Shown piece by piece: positions 54,528 to 63,692 of a stretch of 64,000 nt of DNA (positions are counted from its first letter, which is position 1; each line of letters begins with the position of its first letter). Source of the DNA: 66-474 sp963771735 (GTDB taxonomy: Bacteria > Pseudomonadota > Gammaproteobacteria > Xanthomonadales > Rhodanobacteraceae); the NCBI GenBank assembly GCA_963771735.1, contig CAVYUN010000002.1, positions 1,054,001 through 1,118,000 of the forward strand, read 5' to 3'. A program made the position numbers and the translations under genes. The notes below the pieces were generated by a model. The model was not told the origin of the DNA. It saw only the letters and a program-made list of their open reading frames with translations, and did not search any database.

Positions 54528-55214
54528 ATGCGCGTGCTGGTGATCGAAGACAACAACGACATAGCCACCAACATTGGTGACTATCTGGAAGATCGCGGCC
54601 ACGTCGTGGATTTCGCCGGCGACGGGGTGACCGGATTGCATCTGGCCGTGGTCAACGACTTCGACGTGATCGTGCTGGACCTGACCCTGCCGGGCATGGA
54701 TGGCATCATGGTGTGCCGGAAGCTGCGCGGCGAGGCGCACAAGCACACGCCGGTATTGATGTTGACCGCACGCGATGCGCTGGAACAGAAACTGACCGGT
54801 TTCGAGTCCGGCGCCGATGACTACATGACCAAGCCGTTCGCCCTGCAGGAGCTGGCGGCGCGGCTGGAAGTGCTGGCACGGCGCGGCAAGGGACCCAAGA
54901 GTCGTGTCCTCAAGATTGCCGATCTGACTTACAACCTCGATACCTTGGTCGTGACGCGCGCAGGCGAATCAATCCAGTTGAACCCGATCGGACTCAAATT
55001 GCTGCAAGCCCTGATGGAAGCCAGTCCGTCGGTTGTCACGCGCCAGGATCTGGAACAGAAGGTCTGGGGTGAGGAGTTGCCCGATTCCGATTCGTTGCGC
55101 GTGCACATCCACGGCTTGCGTGCGGCCATCGACAAGCCTTTCGAAAAGCCGTTGATCCACACGCGGCACGGCATCGGGTATCGCATGGTCGATCCGGATG
55201 CAATCCAGGCGTAA
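54528..55214 (+). CDS. OmpR/PhoP-type response regulator
   Basis: 228 residues: receiver domain with VIEDNND, phospho-acceptor Asp in VIVLDLTLPGMDG, Thr in LTARD and Lys in TKPFAL, then a winged-helix output domain ending HTRHGIGYRMVDPD. Overlaps the kinase gene by 17 bases, so the two are a pair. ATG 54528 rather than 54523 fits the usual MRVLVIEDN start. No regulated gene is obvious nearby; pilT follows the kinase. Confidence 0.95.
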   Translation: MRVLVIEDNNDIATNIGDYLEDRGHVVDFAGDGVTGLHLAVVNDFDVIVLDLTLPGMDGIMVCRKLRGEAHKHTPVLMLTARDALEQKLTGFESGADDYMTKPFALQELAARLEVLARRGKGPKSRVLKIADLTYNLDTLVVTRAGESIQLNPIGLKLLQALMEASPSVVTRQDLEQKVWGEELPDSDSLRVHIHGLRAAIDKPFEKPLIHTRHGIGYRMVDPDAIQA

Positions 55215-56496
55215 GCTCCGCTTCCGGTTGATCTTCACCTTCACGCTGTTCGGCTTTTGCCTCAGCGCGTTGTTCGCCGCGGCCTCGCTGTACGTGCGTG
55301 CGAAGGTCGAGAACCAGTTGATCAACCAGAGCCTCGAGGCCGACGTGCAGCGGGCGCTGGAAAACAAACACCTGCATCCCGACCAGCCGTTGCAGTCCAA
55401 GCTGGTCGAGGGCTGGCTGTGGAACGACCGCACCGTCTATCAGGCGCCGCTGGCATGGCAGGGGCTGAAACCCGGTGTCTACGACATGCACGGCGGCTCC
55501 GATGGCAGACCCCTGCATTACAAGCTAGCCGTCGCCCGCAAATACGGGCTGGATGCATTCCTCACTTACGACATCAGCCGCGAGGGACTCGGCAAGCGGC
55601 AACTCGTCACCGGGCTTATCGGTGTCGTGGCACTGTTCACGCTGTTGTCGTTGGCGGTCGGCTACTGGCTGTCGCGGCGGGTGATGCGCCCGGTAACCGA
55701 TCTTGCCCAGCGCCTGCGGGCATTTCGCAGTGGCCACGAGCTGGAACCGTTGGCGCCGCATTTCGCAGAGGACGAAGTAGGCGAGCTGGCCGCGGCGCTG
55801 GATGACTACGCGCAGCGGCAAAGTGCGATGATCCAGCGTGATCGCGAATTCAACGCCGACGTCAGCCATGAGTTGCGCACGCCGCTGGCGGTGATCGCCA
55901 GCACCACCGAGTTGCTGATGGCGACACCCGACCTCCCGGAAAAATTGCAAACCCGTTTGCAGCGGATCGCGCGTGCGGTGCGGCAATCGACGGAATTGAC
56001 CCAGGCATTGTTGCTGTTGTCGCGCGCCGAACGCTCGGGGCCGGTCGACGGTGAAACCACCGACGTCGCCAGGGTCGTCGAAGAAGTCGTTGACACCCAC
56101 CGTCCCGATCTGGGCCGCAAGCCGATCGACTTGCGTGCGGCTATCGAGACGCCGGTGACGGTCGAGGCGCCATCCTCGGTGGTGGCAGTGGCGCTGGGCA
56201 ATCTGGTCGGCAACGCCTGCAAGTACACCCAGGAAGGCGAGATCGTGGTGCGGGTGCAGTCCGGTCGCGTGCGGATCGAGGATACCGGCCCCGGGATTCG
56301 ATCCGAGGATGCCGAACGGCTGTTCGAGCGCGGCGTGCGAGGTGAAGCCGAAACGGTCAAGGGCGCGGGATTGGGCCTGGCCATCGTGCGGCGGCTGTGC
56401 GAGCTTTACGGCTGGCGTGTTTCGCTGGCTCCGCGTGCGGACCGCGGCACGGTCGCGACCCTGGATTTCGGTAGCGAATCCGCGGCGGACGAGTAA
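55198..56496 (+). CDS. Sensor histidine kinase
   Basis: 432 residues: membrane segment (about 12-30), a short periplasmic loop of about 110 residues, second membrane segment (about 138-158), HAMP (SRRVMRPVTDLAQRLRAF), HisKA with phospho-acceptor His in SHELRTPL (about residue 224), and HATPase boxes GNLVGNACKYT, IEDTGPGIRS and KGAGLGLAIVRRL. It is cotranscribed with the response regulator upstream. The signal sensed by the small periplasmic loop is unknown. Confidence 0.95.
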   Translation: MQSRRKLRFRLIFTFTLFGFCLSALFAAASLYVRAKVENQLINQSLEADVQRALENKHLHPDQPLQSKLVEGWLWNDRTVYQAPLAWQGLKPGVYDMHGGSDGRPLHYKLAVARKYGLDAFLTYDISREGLGKRQLVTGLIGVVALFTLLSLAVGYWLSRRVMRPVTDLAQRLRAFRSGHELEPLAPHFAEDEVGELAAALDDYAQRQSAMIQRDREFNADVSHELRTPLAVIASTTELLMATPDLPEKLQTRLQRIARAVRQSTELTQALLLLSRAERSGPVDGETTDVARVVEEVVDTHRPDLGRKPIDLRAAIETPVTVEAPSSVVAVALGNLVGNACKYTQEGEIVVRVQSGRVRIEDTGPGIRSEDAERLFERGVRGEAETVKGAGLGLAIVRRLCELYGWRVSLAPRADRGTVATLDFGSESAADE

Positions 56497-56658
56497 TCCA
56501 GCCGATTTTCGTCACGGATCGGGGTGGTCCGGCGAGCGTATACTCGACCCAGCTGCAAGTCCGGGCCCGCGGGCTTGCGGGGCGGCCCGGCCTCGGGCAG
56601 AGTGGCATCAACCTTGCTTGATACTGCAGACGGCACGGGCACTTATTGGAGGGGGTTC

Positions 56659-57696
56659 ATGGATATCGCCGAACTGTTGGCCTTTTCGGTCAAGAACAAG
56701 GCTTCGGACTTGCACTTGTCCGCGGGTCTGCCGCCGATGATCCGGGTCGATGGCGACATCCGCCGCATCAACCTGCCCGCGCTGGAGCACAAGCAGGTGC
56801 ACACGCTGGTGTACGACATCATGTCGGACAAGCAACGTCGCGACTACGAGGAATTCCTGGAAGTCGATTTCTCGTTCGAGATTCCCGGATTGGCCCGCTT
56901 TCGTGTCAACGCCTTCAACCAGAACCGCGGCGCGGGTGCGGTGTTCCGGACGATTCCCGCCGAGGTCTGGACACTGGAAGATCTGGGAACGCCGAAGATA
57001 TTCAAGGACCTGATCGATCAACCGCAGGGCCTGATCCTCGTCACCGGTCCGACCGGTTCCGGCAAGTCGACCACGCTGGCGGCGATGATCGACCACGTGA
57101 ACAAGAACCACTTCGGCCATATTCTTTCGATCGAAGATCCGATCGAGTTCGTGCACACCGCGCAGAAATGCCTGATCAACCAACGTGAAGTGCACCGCGA
57201 TACCCATGGCTTCAACGAAGCGCTGCGCTCGGCGCTGCGCGAGGATCCGGATTACATCCTGGTCGGCGAGATGCGTGACATCGAGACCATCCGGTTGGCC
57301 CTGACCGCTGCGGAAACTGGACACCTGGTTTTCGCGACCCTGCACACCAACTCGGCGGCCAAGACCATCGACCGCATCATCGACGTGTTTCCCGCCGGCG
57401 AAAAACCGATGGTGCGCTCGATGTTGTCCGAATCCCTGCGCGCGGTGATTACCCAGACCCTGTTGAAGAAAGTTGGCGGCGGTCGCGTACCGGCGTGGGA
57501 AATCATGGTCGGCATTCCGGCCATTCGCAACCTGATCCGCGAAGACAAGGTCGCGCAGATGTATTCATCCATCCAGACCGGCCAGCAATTCGGCATGCAG
57601 ACCATGGATCAGTGCCTGCAGGATCTGGTACGGCGCGGCCTGGTCACCCGTCAGGATGCGCTCGCGCGCGCCAAGGTGAAAGAGGTATTCAAATGA
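56659..57696 (+). CDS. pilT: Type IV pilus retraction ATPase PilT
   Basis: Powers pilus retraction at the inner-membrane base, driving twitching and DNA uptake. 345 residues with the Walker A GPTGSGKS (130-137), IEDPIEFVH (Asp box), RSALREDPDYILVGEMRD (Walker B), TGHLVFATLHTNSA (His box) and the AIRNLIRE motif that marks PilT and is needed for retraction. ATG 56659 follows GGAGGGGG. PilU lies 86 bases downstream. Confidence 0.97.
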   Translation: MDIAELLAFSVKNKASDLHLSAGLPPMIRVDGDIRRINLPALEHKQVHTLVYDIMSDKQRRDYEEFLEVDFSFEIPGLARFRVNAFNQNRGAGAVFRTIPAEVWTLEDLGTPKIFKDLIDQPQGLILVTGPTGSGKSTTLAAMIDHVNKNHFGHILSIEDPIEFVHTAQKCLINQREVHRDTHGFNEALRSALREDPDYILVGEMRDIETIRLALTAAETGHLVFATLHTNSAAKTIDRIIDVFPAGEKPMVRSMLSESLRAVITQTLLKKVGGGRVPAWEIMVGIPAIRNLIREDKVAQMYSSIQTGQQFGMQTMDQCLQDLVRRGLVTRQDALARAKVKEVFK

Positions 57697-57782
57697 GTGC
57701 AGGACGCATTCATCCCGTGCAGGCCGTGGATGGCTGGCGACACGGGATCCATTTGCGGATCTTTTGATCCGGGAGACACGCC

Positions 57783-58931
57783 ATGAGTGCAGTCGATTTC
57801 ACATCCTTTCTCAAGCTGATGGTGCACAAGAAAGCGTCGGACCTGTTCATTACGGCCGGCGTCGCGCCTTCGATCAAGGTCCATGGTCGCATCGTGCCGA
57901 TCACCCAGACGCCGCTGACCGCGCAGGAAGCGCGCGACATGGTGCTGAACGTGATGAACCCGCAGCAGCGCGAGGAATTCGAGAAGACACACGAATGCCA
58001 GTTCGCGATCGGGGTCGCCAGTGTGGGCCGCTTTCGCGTATCGTGCTTCTACCAGCGCAATTGCGTCGGCATGGTGCTGCGCCGGATCGAATCCAAGATT
58101 CCGACCATCGAGGAACTGAACCTGCTGCCGATCATCAAGCAGCTGGCGATGACCAAGCGCGGTGTCGTGATCTTCGTCGGCGCCACCGGCGCGGGCAAAT
58201 CCACCTCGCTGGCGTCGATGGTCGGATACCGCAACCAGAACTCGACCGGCCACATCATCACCATCGAGGACCCGATCGAGTACGTGCACAAGCACGAGGG
58301 CTGCATCATCACCCAGCGCGAACTCGGCATCGATACCGACAGCTGGGAGAATGCTCTCAAGAACACCCTGCGCCAGGCGCCCGACGTCATCATGATCGGC
58401 GAGGTGCGTACCCGCGAGACGATGGAATACGCGATCCACTTTTCCGAGACGGGCCATCTGGTGCTGTGCACCCTGCACGCCAACAATGCCAACCAGGCGC
58501 TGGAGCGCATCATCCATTTCTTCCCCGAGGACGTGCGCGAGCAGCTCTACATGGACCTGTCATTGAACCTCAAGGGCGTCGTCGCCCAGCAGTTGATTCC
58601 GACCCCCGACGGCAAGGGCCGGCGCGTGTCGATGGAAGTGATGCTGGGCACGCCGCTGGTGCAGGACTACATCCGCAAGGGCGAGATCCACAAGATCAAG
58701 GACGTGATGAAGCAGTCCACCAACCTCGGCATGTGCACCTTCGACCAGAACCTGGTCGAGCTCTACCATGCCGGCCACATCAGCTACGAGGATGCGCTGC
58801 GCCACGCCGATTCCGCCAACGAAGTGCGCCTTGCCATCAAGCTGGCGCAGGGTGGCGATGCGCATTCGTTGTCGCAGGGTCTCGGCGACGTCGAGCTGGT
58901 GGAGACCGCGGACAAGGGGCACCGGCTGTAA
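57783..58931 (+). CDS. pilU: PilT-dependent retraction ATPase PilU
   Basis: 382 residues, paralogue of PilT: Walker A GATGAGKST, IEDPIEYVHKHEGCII, TLRQAPDVIMIGEVRTRETM and GHLVLCTLHANNANQ. It shows the longer C-terminal tail of PilU. PilU assists PilT in strong retraction. ATG 57783 follows GGGAGACACGCC. The pair is followed by a strong terminator. Confidence 0.96.
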   Translation: MSAVDFTSFLKLMVHKKASDLFITAGVAPSIKVHGRIVPITQTPLTAQEARDMVLNVMNPQQREEFEKTHECQFAIGVASVGRFRVSCFYQRNCVGMVLRRIESKIPTIEELNLLPIIKQLAMTKRGVVIFVGATGAGKSTSLASMVGYRNQNSTGHIITIEDPIEYVHKHEGCIITQRELGIDTDSWENALKNTLRQAPDVIMIGEVRTRETMEYAIHFSETGHLVLCTLHANNANQALERIIHFFPEDVREQLYMDLSLNLKGVVAQQLIPTPDGKGRRVSMEVMLGTPLVQDYIRKGEIHKIKDVMKQSTNLGMCTFDQNLVELYHAGHISYEDALRHADSANEVRLAIKLAQGGDAHSLSQGLGDVELVETADKGHRL

Positions 58932-58952
58932 CCGCGCAGCCAGCGCGGGATA

Positions 58953-58984
58953 CCAAGCCCCCGGCCATGTGGCCGGGGGCTTGG
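58953..58984. terminator. Strong hairpin after pilU
   Basis: CCAAGCCCCCGGCC and GGCCGGGGGCTTGG pair perfectly (14 base pairs) around ATGT. It sits between pilU (ends 58931) and the leftward lipoprotein gene (ends 59019). No T run follows on either strand, so termination may be factor-assisted. Confidence 0.7.
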
Positions 58985-59018
58985 GCATGAGTGACCGCGG
59001 ATCCTGATCGCTAGTGGA

Positions 59019-60698
59019 TCAGCGGTGTTGCACGACGCTTTCGATGCGCAAACCCTGGTCGTCGAGTGTCACGTCCATATTCACGGATTTGATCATTTTG
59101 CCCATCAGGTTGAATGCAGCGGTTTCCTGTTGCAACTGCGCCTGGTTTGCAGAGGGCATCATGGCCGCGAAACGGCTCATCCAGCTGCCCAGCAACGGAT
59201 ACATCTTCCCGTCGAAGTGCATGCGCAGCAACTTGTCGCCGTTACCCGAAGATGCTTTGAGCGCTTCGTCCAGCTTGGCATTTTCGTCATCGCCGATGCC
59301 TATCGCCAAGGCATTCTGGTTCGCCGCAATCCAGCCTTGGTTGCCGCCCCCGAACATGGCCTGCAGCCTAGGAGGCAGATCGAAGGCCACCGGCTTGCCG
59401 TCAGTCTGGATGGACTTCAGCGCGAACTGCGGCATGGTCTGCTGGATCTTGTTGAGGAGATTGGCGGGATTGGAGCTGGCGACCAGTGCCCGTCCGGCGA
59501 TCTGCGGTCCGATGTCCCACTTGTCCAGGACCAGTCGGAAACCCAACATGGAAGCAGCTTCGGGCGGCAGCTGCACGGGCGGGTTGGCGGCCGTCTTGGC
59601 GAATTCGTTGAGCGATTGCAGCGCCGGGCACTGATACGACTTCTTGGCAGCGGCCTCGGCGCGATCCTTGAGGAACGCCTGCCATTTCTGGAGCGGCAGT
59701 GCCAGCACCATGTCGAACATCGAATCGTCGGACTTGGAATCCATGCCCGGCACGGGTTGCTTCAACGCGGCCAGCGCTCCCTGCAATGTCGGTGACAATT
59801 GCACATCCAGGCTGCCGCGGATTTCCCGGGCCGTATAGGTTTTGAAGCCCAGACTGGCCAGCGGGGCCTGGTTGGCGAGCGAGGCGAATTCGCCGGCACA
59901 GGCGGGGTTGCTCACCGAGCCGCCCAGATCCTTGGCGAATTCCTGCGTGATCGCATCCTTGCCATCGAACAAGTTCGCGAACAGTTTGGGCAGATCGACG
60001 TAGCCCGAGCCGTAATCACCATAGCCGTGCTTGCTGTCGATTCCGGCCAATCGATCGGCAGCGTTCCGGGCGGGTTTGTCGAGACCGAGCAACCGTTTGA
60101 GCATGTCCTGGCTGGCGTTGGCGGGTGCAAGGGTGGCGACCAGTTGCTTGCCTTCGACTGCGACGAGTACATGCAGCTTGGCGTCGGCACGACCGATCAC
60201 GCGGTAACTTTGCTGGCCCAACGTGGAGGTCGGCGTGGTGACACCGGCGCGCTTTTCCACACGTGCCCAGAATGCCTTGAAGGTGTCCGGGGAAGCCAGA
60301 TCGACTCGTAGTACCGGCACGTCACCCACGCCATAGAACGCATACAGCGCGGACTGGGAGAAGCCGGTGGTTTGCGCCAGGTCCTTGGCGGAGTGCACGT
60401 TGGCCAGTTCGTCCTTGATCGCATTCAGGACCGCAGCGGCGTCCGGATTTTTCTGTCCGAAGGCGTTGGCCATTTGACCGAGTTGCTGGATGCGCATAGA
60501 CGTCAGGGTGTCGTTGGCCCGGCCCCACGCATTGGCGACGTCTTCGGGCAGGCCCGCGGTGTTGGCAAACAGATAGGGTGTGTCGGCAGGCGCCCAGGTA
60601 ATTGGCGCGTTGGAGGCAATGTGCTTGCCGCAGGATGCAAGCACGATCGCTGCAAGGCAGACAGCCGCAAGCGCGGCCCGGCGCAGAACTGGACGCAT
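59019..60698 (-). CDS. Large uncharacterised lipoprotein
   Basis: 559 residues with a lipoprotein signal (LRRAALAAVCLAAIVLASCGKH, lipobox LASC). I recognise no domain, but two similar-looking segments (SPDTFKAFWARVEKRAGV and LQKWQAFLKDRAEAAAKK) suggest internal duplication, and the central region is soluble and helical. ATG 60698 follows AAGGAG, better than the ATG 18 bases upstream. It sits between pilU and pyrB and breaks the gene order usual in related genomes. The role is unknown; a periplasmic or outer-membrane function is inferred from the signal only. Confidence 0.8.
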   Translation of the reverse strand: MRPVLRRAALAAVCLAAIVLASCGKHIASNAPITWAPADTPYLFANTAGLPEDVANAWGRANDTLTSMRIQQLGQMANAFGQKNPDAAAVLNAIKDELANVHSAKDLAQTTGFSQSALYAFYGVGDVPVLRVDLASPDTFKAFWARVEKRAGVTTPTSTLGQQSYRVIGRADAKLHVLVAVEGKQLVATLAPANASQDMLKRLLGLDKPARNAADRLAGIDSKHGYGDYGSGYVDLPKLFANLFDGKDAITQEFAKDLGGSVSNPACAGEFASLANQAPLASLGFKTYTAREIRGSLDVQLSPTLQGALAALKQPVPGMDSKSDDSMFDMVLALPLQKWQAFLKDRAEAAAKKSYQCPALQSLNEFAKTAANPPVQLPPEAASMLGFRLVLDKWDIGPQIAGRALVASSNPANLLNKIQQTMPQFALKSIQTDGKPVAFDLPPRLQAMFGGGNQGWIAANQNALAIGIGDDENAKLDEALKASSGNGDKLLRMHFDGKMYPLLGSWMSRFAAMMPSANQAQLQQETAAFNLMGKMIKSVNMDVTLDDQGLRIESVVQHR

Positions 60699-60734
60699 GA
60701 GATTCTCCTTGTTCATCCCCGATACGAAAAGCGA

Positions 60735-61646
60735 TTATGACGGTGACGCGAGCAGTTCCGCCAGCACCGCCATGCGGACGGCTACGCCGTTGGCGACCTG
60801 ATCCAGTATCCGTGATTGCCGGCCGTCCGCGACATCCGCCGCGATTTCGATCCCGCGATTGATGGGGCCAGGATGCAGCACCTCACAATCCGGCTTGGCC
60901 AGGGCAAGCCGGCGCAGGTCCAGCCCGTAGTGCGCGTGATAGTCGGCGGCGTCGGGAAACTGCGTTTCGAGCATGCGTTCCTTCTGGATGCGCAGCATGA
61001 TCACGACGTCCACATCCGCCAGGGCGGCGTCGAAATCCTCCAGGATCGTGCATCCGGGAAATTCTCCCGGCGACTCCGGCAGCATCGCGCGCGGCGCGCA
61101 CAGTCGCATGTCGCCAACCCCGAGCGTCCGCAGCGCCTGCACGTCGGAGCGTGCGACCCGCGAATGACGGATGTCGCCGCAGATGACCACGCGCAGATTC
61201 TCAAAATCGGGCTGGCGCTGGCGGATCGTCAATGCATCCAGCAAGCCCTGCGTGGGGTGTGCGTGGGTACCGTCGCCGGCGTTGATGACCGACACCGCGC
61301 TGTTGGCATTCGCGGCCAGCCAGGCGGGCATGCCATTTTCATCGTGGCGCACCACCAGTGCGTCCAGCCGCATGGCTTCCAGCGTATGCAGGGTATCGAG
61401 CAAGCTCTCGCCCTTGCTGGTCGACGAGCGTGAGAGATCGAAATTGAGCGTATCGGCACCCAATCGTTTTGCCGCAAGCACGAACGAGGTGCGGGTGCGG
61501 GTCGATGGCTCGAAGAACAAGGTCAACACGGTGCGACCGGCCAGCAGGTCGCGTGGCGCCCCATGCCTGCCGAAACGTTCGGCCTGATCGAGCAGGTGGA
61601 CGAGCGAAGCGCGATCGAGGCCTTCGAGGGTCAGCAGGTGGCGCAT
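60735..61646 (-). CDS. pyrB: Aspartate carbamoyltransferase catalytic subunit
   Basis: Makes carbamoyl aspartate, the second step of pyrimidine synthesis. 303 residues with FFEPSTRTRTSFVLAAKRLG (carbamoyl phosphate site), AGDGTHAHPTQGLLDALTI, ICGDIRHSRVARSDV and HPGPINRGIEI. It is the class without a fused inactive dihydroorotase in view; no pyrR or pyrC is adjacent. Eight bases separate it from ruvX, so it is the last gene of the gshB-tonB-yqgE-ruvX-pyrB run. Confidence 0.96.
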   Translation of the reverse strand: MRHLLTLEGLDRASLVHLLDQAERFGRHGAPRDLLAGRTVLTLFFEPSTRTRTSFVLAAKRLGADTLNFDLSRSSTSKGESLLDTLHTLEAMRLDALVVRHDENGMPAWLAANANSAVSVINAGDGTHAHPTQGLLDALTIRQRQPDFENLRVVICGDIRHSRVARSDVQALRTLGVGDMRLCAPRAMLPESPGEFPGCTILEDFDAALADVDVVIMLRIQKERMLETQFPDAADYHAHYGLDLRRLALAKPDCEVLHPGPINRGIEIAADVADGRQSRILDQVANGVAVRMAVLAELLASPS

Positions 61647-61654
61647 AATCGGAC

Positions 61655-62077
61655 TCAGGACGTCTGTGTCAGCCAGTTTTCAAGGATAACCGCCGCCGCC
61701 AGGGAATCGAGGTTGGCCGCATCGCGGCGGCGCGCGGAACCCGCGGCCCGTTGCGCGGCGAAGCGACGTGCGGCCTCCTGTGAAGTATGGCGTTCGTCCA
61801 TCAAATGTACCGGCAGTCCGCTGCGCCGGGTCAGTGTGTCGGCGAACGCGCGCGCGCCACGCGTGACGGCCTGCTCGCCTCCATCCAGAGTCAGTGGCAA
61901 GCCCACGACCAGCGCTTCGGGCTTCCATTCCGCGAGCAGCGCATCGACCCGCGACCAGTCGGGTTGGCCGGCCTGTGCTGGCAGCGGCGCGAGCGGTCGA
62001 GCGGATTGGCTGATGCGGTTGCCGCTGGCGACGCCGATGCAACGCGCACCGTAGTCGAACCCCAAAACACAACTCAC
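61655..62077 (-). CDS. ruvX: Holliday junction resolvase-like protein RuvX (YqgF)
   Basis: 140 residues: VLGFDYGARCIGVASGN (first Asp of the RNase H-like fold), VVGLPLTLDGGEQ, VHLMDERHTSQEA and SLAAAVILENWL. YqgF is implicated in pre-16S rRNA 5' maturation as well as junction-like cleavage. ATG 62077 overlaps the yqgE stop by four bases. Confidence 0.94.
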   Translation of the reverse strand: MSCVLGFDYGARCIGVASGNRISQSARPLAPLPAQAGQPDWSRVDALLAEWKPEALVVGLPLTLDGGEQAVTRGARAFADTLTRRSGLPVHLMDERHTSQEAARRFAAQRAAGSARRRDAANLDSLAAAVILENWLTQTS

Positions 62078-62754
62078 GCGCGTCCCGAGTAGCTGGTCAA
62101 GTTGGCGGGATTGATGCCGACCAGCGCCATCGCGGCGGACCAGCGATCGTCGAGTGCGGTGTCGAACAGGATGCGATCATCGGCGCGCACCGTGAGCCAC
62201 GCGTTGTCGCGCAATTCCTGTTCCAACTGGCCGGCGCCCCAGCCCGCATACCCGAGTGTCACCAGTGCCCGCTGTGGTCCGTCGCCATCGGCCATCGCCG
62301 CGAGGATATCGCGTGAGGTGGTGACGATCAGCATGTCGTTGACCCGGTAGCTCGACTCCCACTCGCGCTCGCCGAACGCGTGCAGCACGAAGCCGCGTTC
62401 GGGCTGCACCGGGCCGCCCGTCAACACGGGCGTGGCAGCAACGTCCGCCCGCTCGCACGGCATCCGCATCTGCAGCAGCACATCGCCGAGCTTGTAGTCC
62501 GACAGTCGGTTGACCACCAGCCCCATAGCGCCATCTTCGTTGTGCTGGCAGATGAATGTGATGCCGCGGGCGAAGTTGGGATCGCCCATTCCCGGCATCG
62601 CGATCAGGAAATGACCGGTCAGGGACGGAGCAGACGCGAGGCTCGGCGGTTTCGTGCCGCTGGCCTTCCGGCGCGAAGAAGGCTTGCCCGCTCCAGGTTT
62701 CCGGACAGGCGCGTCATCGGATTCGGAGCCTTTGCGTGACGGGTGCTTTGCCAT
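62074..62754 (-). CDS. yqgE: UPF0301 (YqgE/AlgH) family protein
   Basis: 226 residues. The core begins about residue 44 (LTGHFLIAMPGMGDPNFARGITFICQHNEDGAMGLVVNRLSDY) and includes PVLTGGPVQPERGFVLH and TLGYAGWGAGQLEQELRDNAWL, the family blocks. About 43 extra N-terminal residues rich in Lys, Arg and Ser precede it. ATG 62754 is the first credible start, since upstream lies the tonB stop. In Pseudomonas AlgH/YqgE has been linked to alginate control; general function unknown. It overlaps ruvX. Confidence 0.92.
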   Translation of the reverse strand: MAKHPSRKGSESDDAPVRKPGAGKPSSRRKASGTKPPSLASAPSLTGHFLIAMPGMGDPNFARGITFICQHNEDGAMGLVVNRLSDYKLGDVLLQMRMPCERADVAATPVLTGGPVQPERGFVLHAFGEREWESSYRVNDMLIVTTSRDILAAMADGDGPQRALVTLGYAGWGAGQLEQELRDNAWLTVRADDRILFDTALDDRWSAAMALVGINPANLTSYSGRA

Positions 62755-62783
62755 GCCTCTGATTGTATGCCGCGCGGCGCAAG

Positions 62784-63692
62784 TTATTGTGAATCCGTAC
62801 CGCGCGTGGCCAGGTGGTTGCCTGGCAGGAATTGCCATGTGCGGGTGATCACGAGTTCGGTGATGCGATGGCCCGTGGCATCCTTGTCGTGCGGAATCGG
62901 GGGAAACGGCGCGGCCAGGTGGACGATCCTGGTGGCGGCGTCGTCGAGCACCCGATAGCCGGAGCTGGTATTGACGGTGGTGCCGAGCACTTGCCCGTTG
63001 GAACCGATCGTGACGCTGAGCACGACATCGCCATGCAGGTGCCGGCGCCGTGCGGCATCGGGATAATTCAGGTTGCCGATGCGTTCGATGCGATGCACCC
63101 ACGCCACCTGGTAGGCGGCATCGGCGACGTTGCGCGTGTTGGCGGAAACATATCTGCGGCGAGGCCTGCGCGCGTAGGCTTCCTGCTCGTTGCGGACCTC
63201 CTGTGCCAGCCGGGCCATCTCCAGACGCTGCTGGACCGGATCGGGTGCCACGCGTGCCTGGGGTTGCGGTTCGGCCCGGGTGTCGTGCTGCTGGTCAGCG
63301 GTGCTGTCGGCGTGTCCGATCGTGGTGATGATGTGCGGTCCGCTTTCCGTCTGCTGCCTGGGTGCGGTCGGCGTCATCGGCAACGGCGCGATACCGGATT
63401 GGGTTACCGGCAGCGGTCCCGAGAACGGCGTGCCGGGCCGGTGCGCCTTGTCGCTGTTGCCGCCACCGGCATTGTTCGCTTGCGCCAGGAAATCCGCCCG
63501 TTTGGGTGACTGGGCGTTGGAAGTGTTGATCAGAACGACGTCCAGCGTCGGCAGGCTGGGCGCCGGCTTGGCGAAGTGAAACCCGATGCCGAGGATCAGG
63601 ATGGCGTGCAACATCAGCGAGAACAGCAGCGCGGCTCCGAAATGATTGGCGCCCAGGCCTGAAGTTTCGTTCGAGGCGGCCACCGCGTTCAT
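62784..63692 (-). CDS. TonB-family energy-transducing protein
   Basis: 302 residues: one N-terminal membrane segment (FGAALLFSLMLHAILILGIGFHFA), a long variable proline- and glutamine-containing linker, a basic stretch YARRPRRRYVSANTRN, and a C-terminal TonB-like domain (RIERIGNLNYPDAARRRHLHGDVVLSVTIGSNGQVLGTTV...). It would link the proton motive force to outer-membrane receptors, though no ExbB/ExbD genes are here. ATG 63692 overlaps the gshB stop by four bases. A TonB-like gene between gshB and yqgE is common in this group. Confidence 0.9.
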   Translation of the reverse strand: MNAVAASNETSGLGANHFGAALLFSLMLHAILILGIGFHFAKPAPSLPTLDVVLINTSNAQSPKRADFLAQANNAGGGNSDKAHRPGTPFSGPLPVTQSGIAPLPMTPTAPRQQTESGPHIITTIGHADSTADQQHDTRAEPQPQARVAPDPVQQRLEMARLAQEVRNEQEAYARRPRRRYVSANTRNVADAAYQVAWVHRIERIGNLNYPDAARRRHLHGDVVLSVTIGSNGQVLGTTVNTSSGYRVLDDAATRIVHLAAPFPPIPHDKDATGHRITELVITRTWQFLPGNHLATRGTDSQ

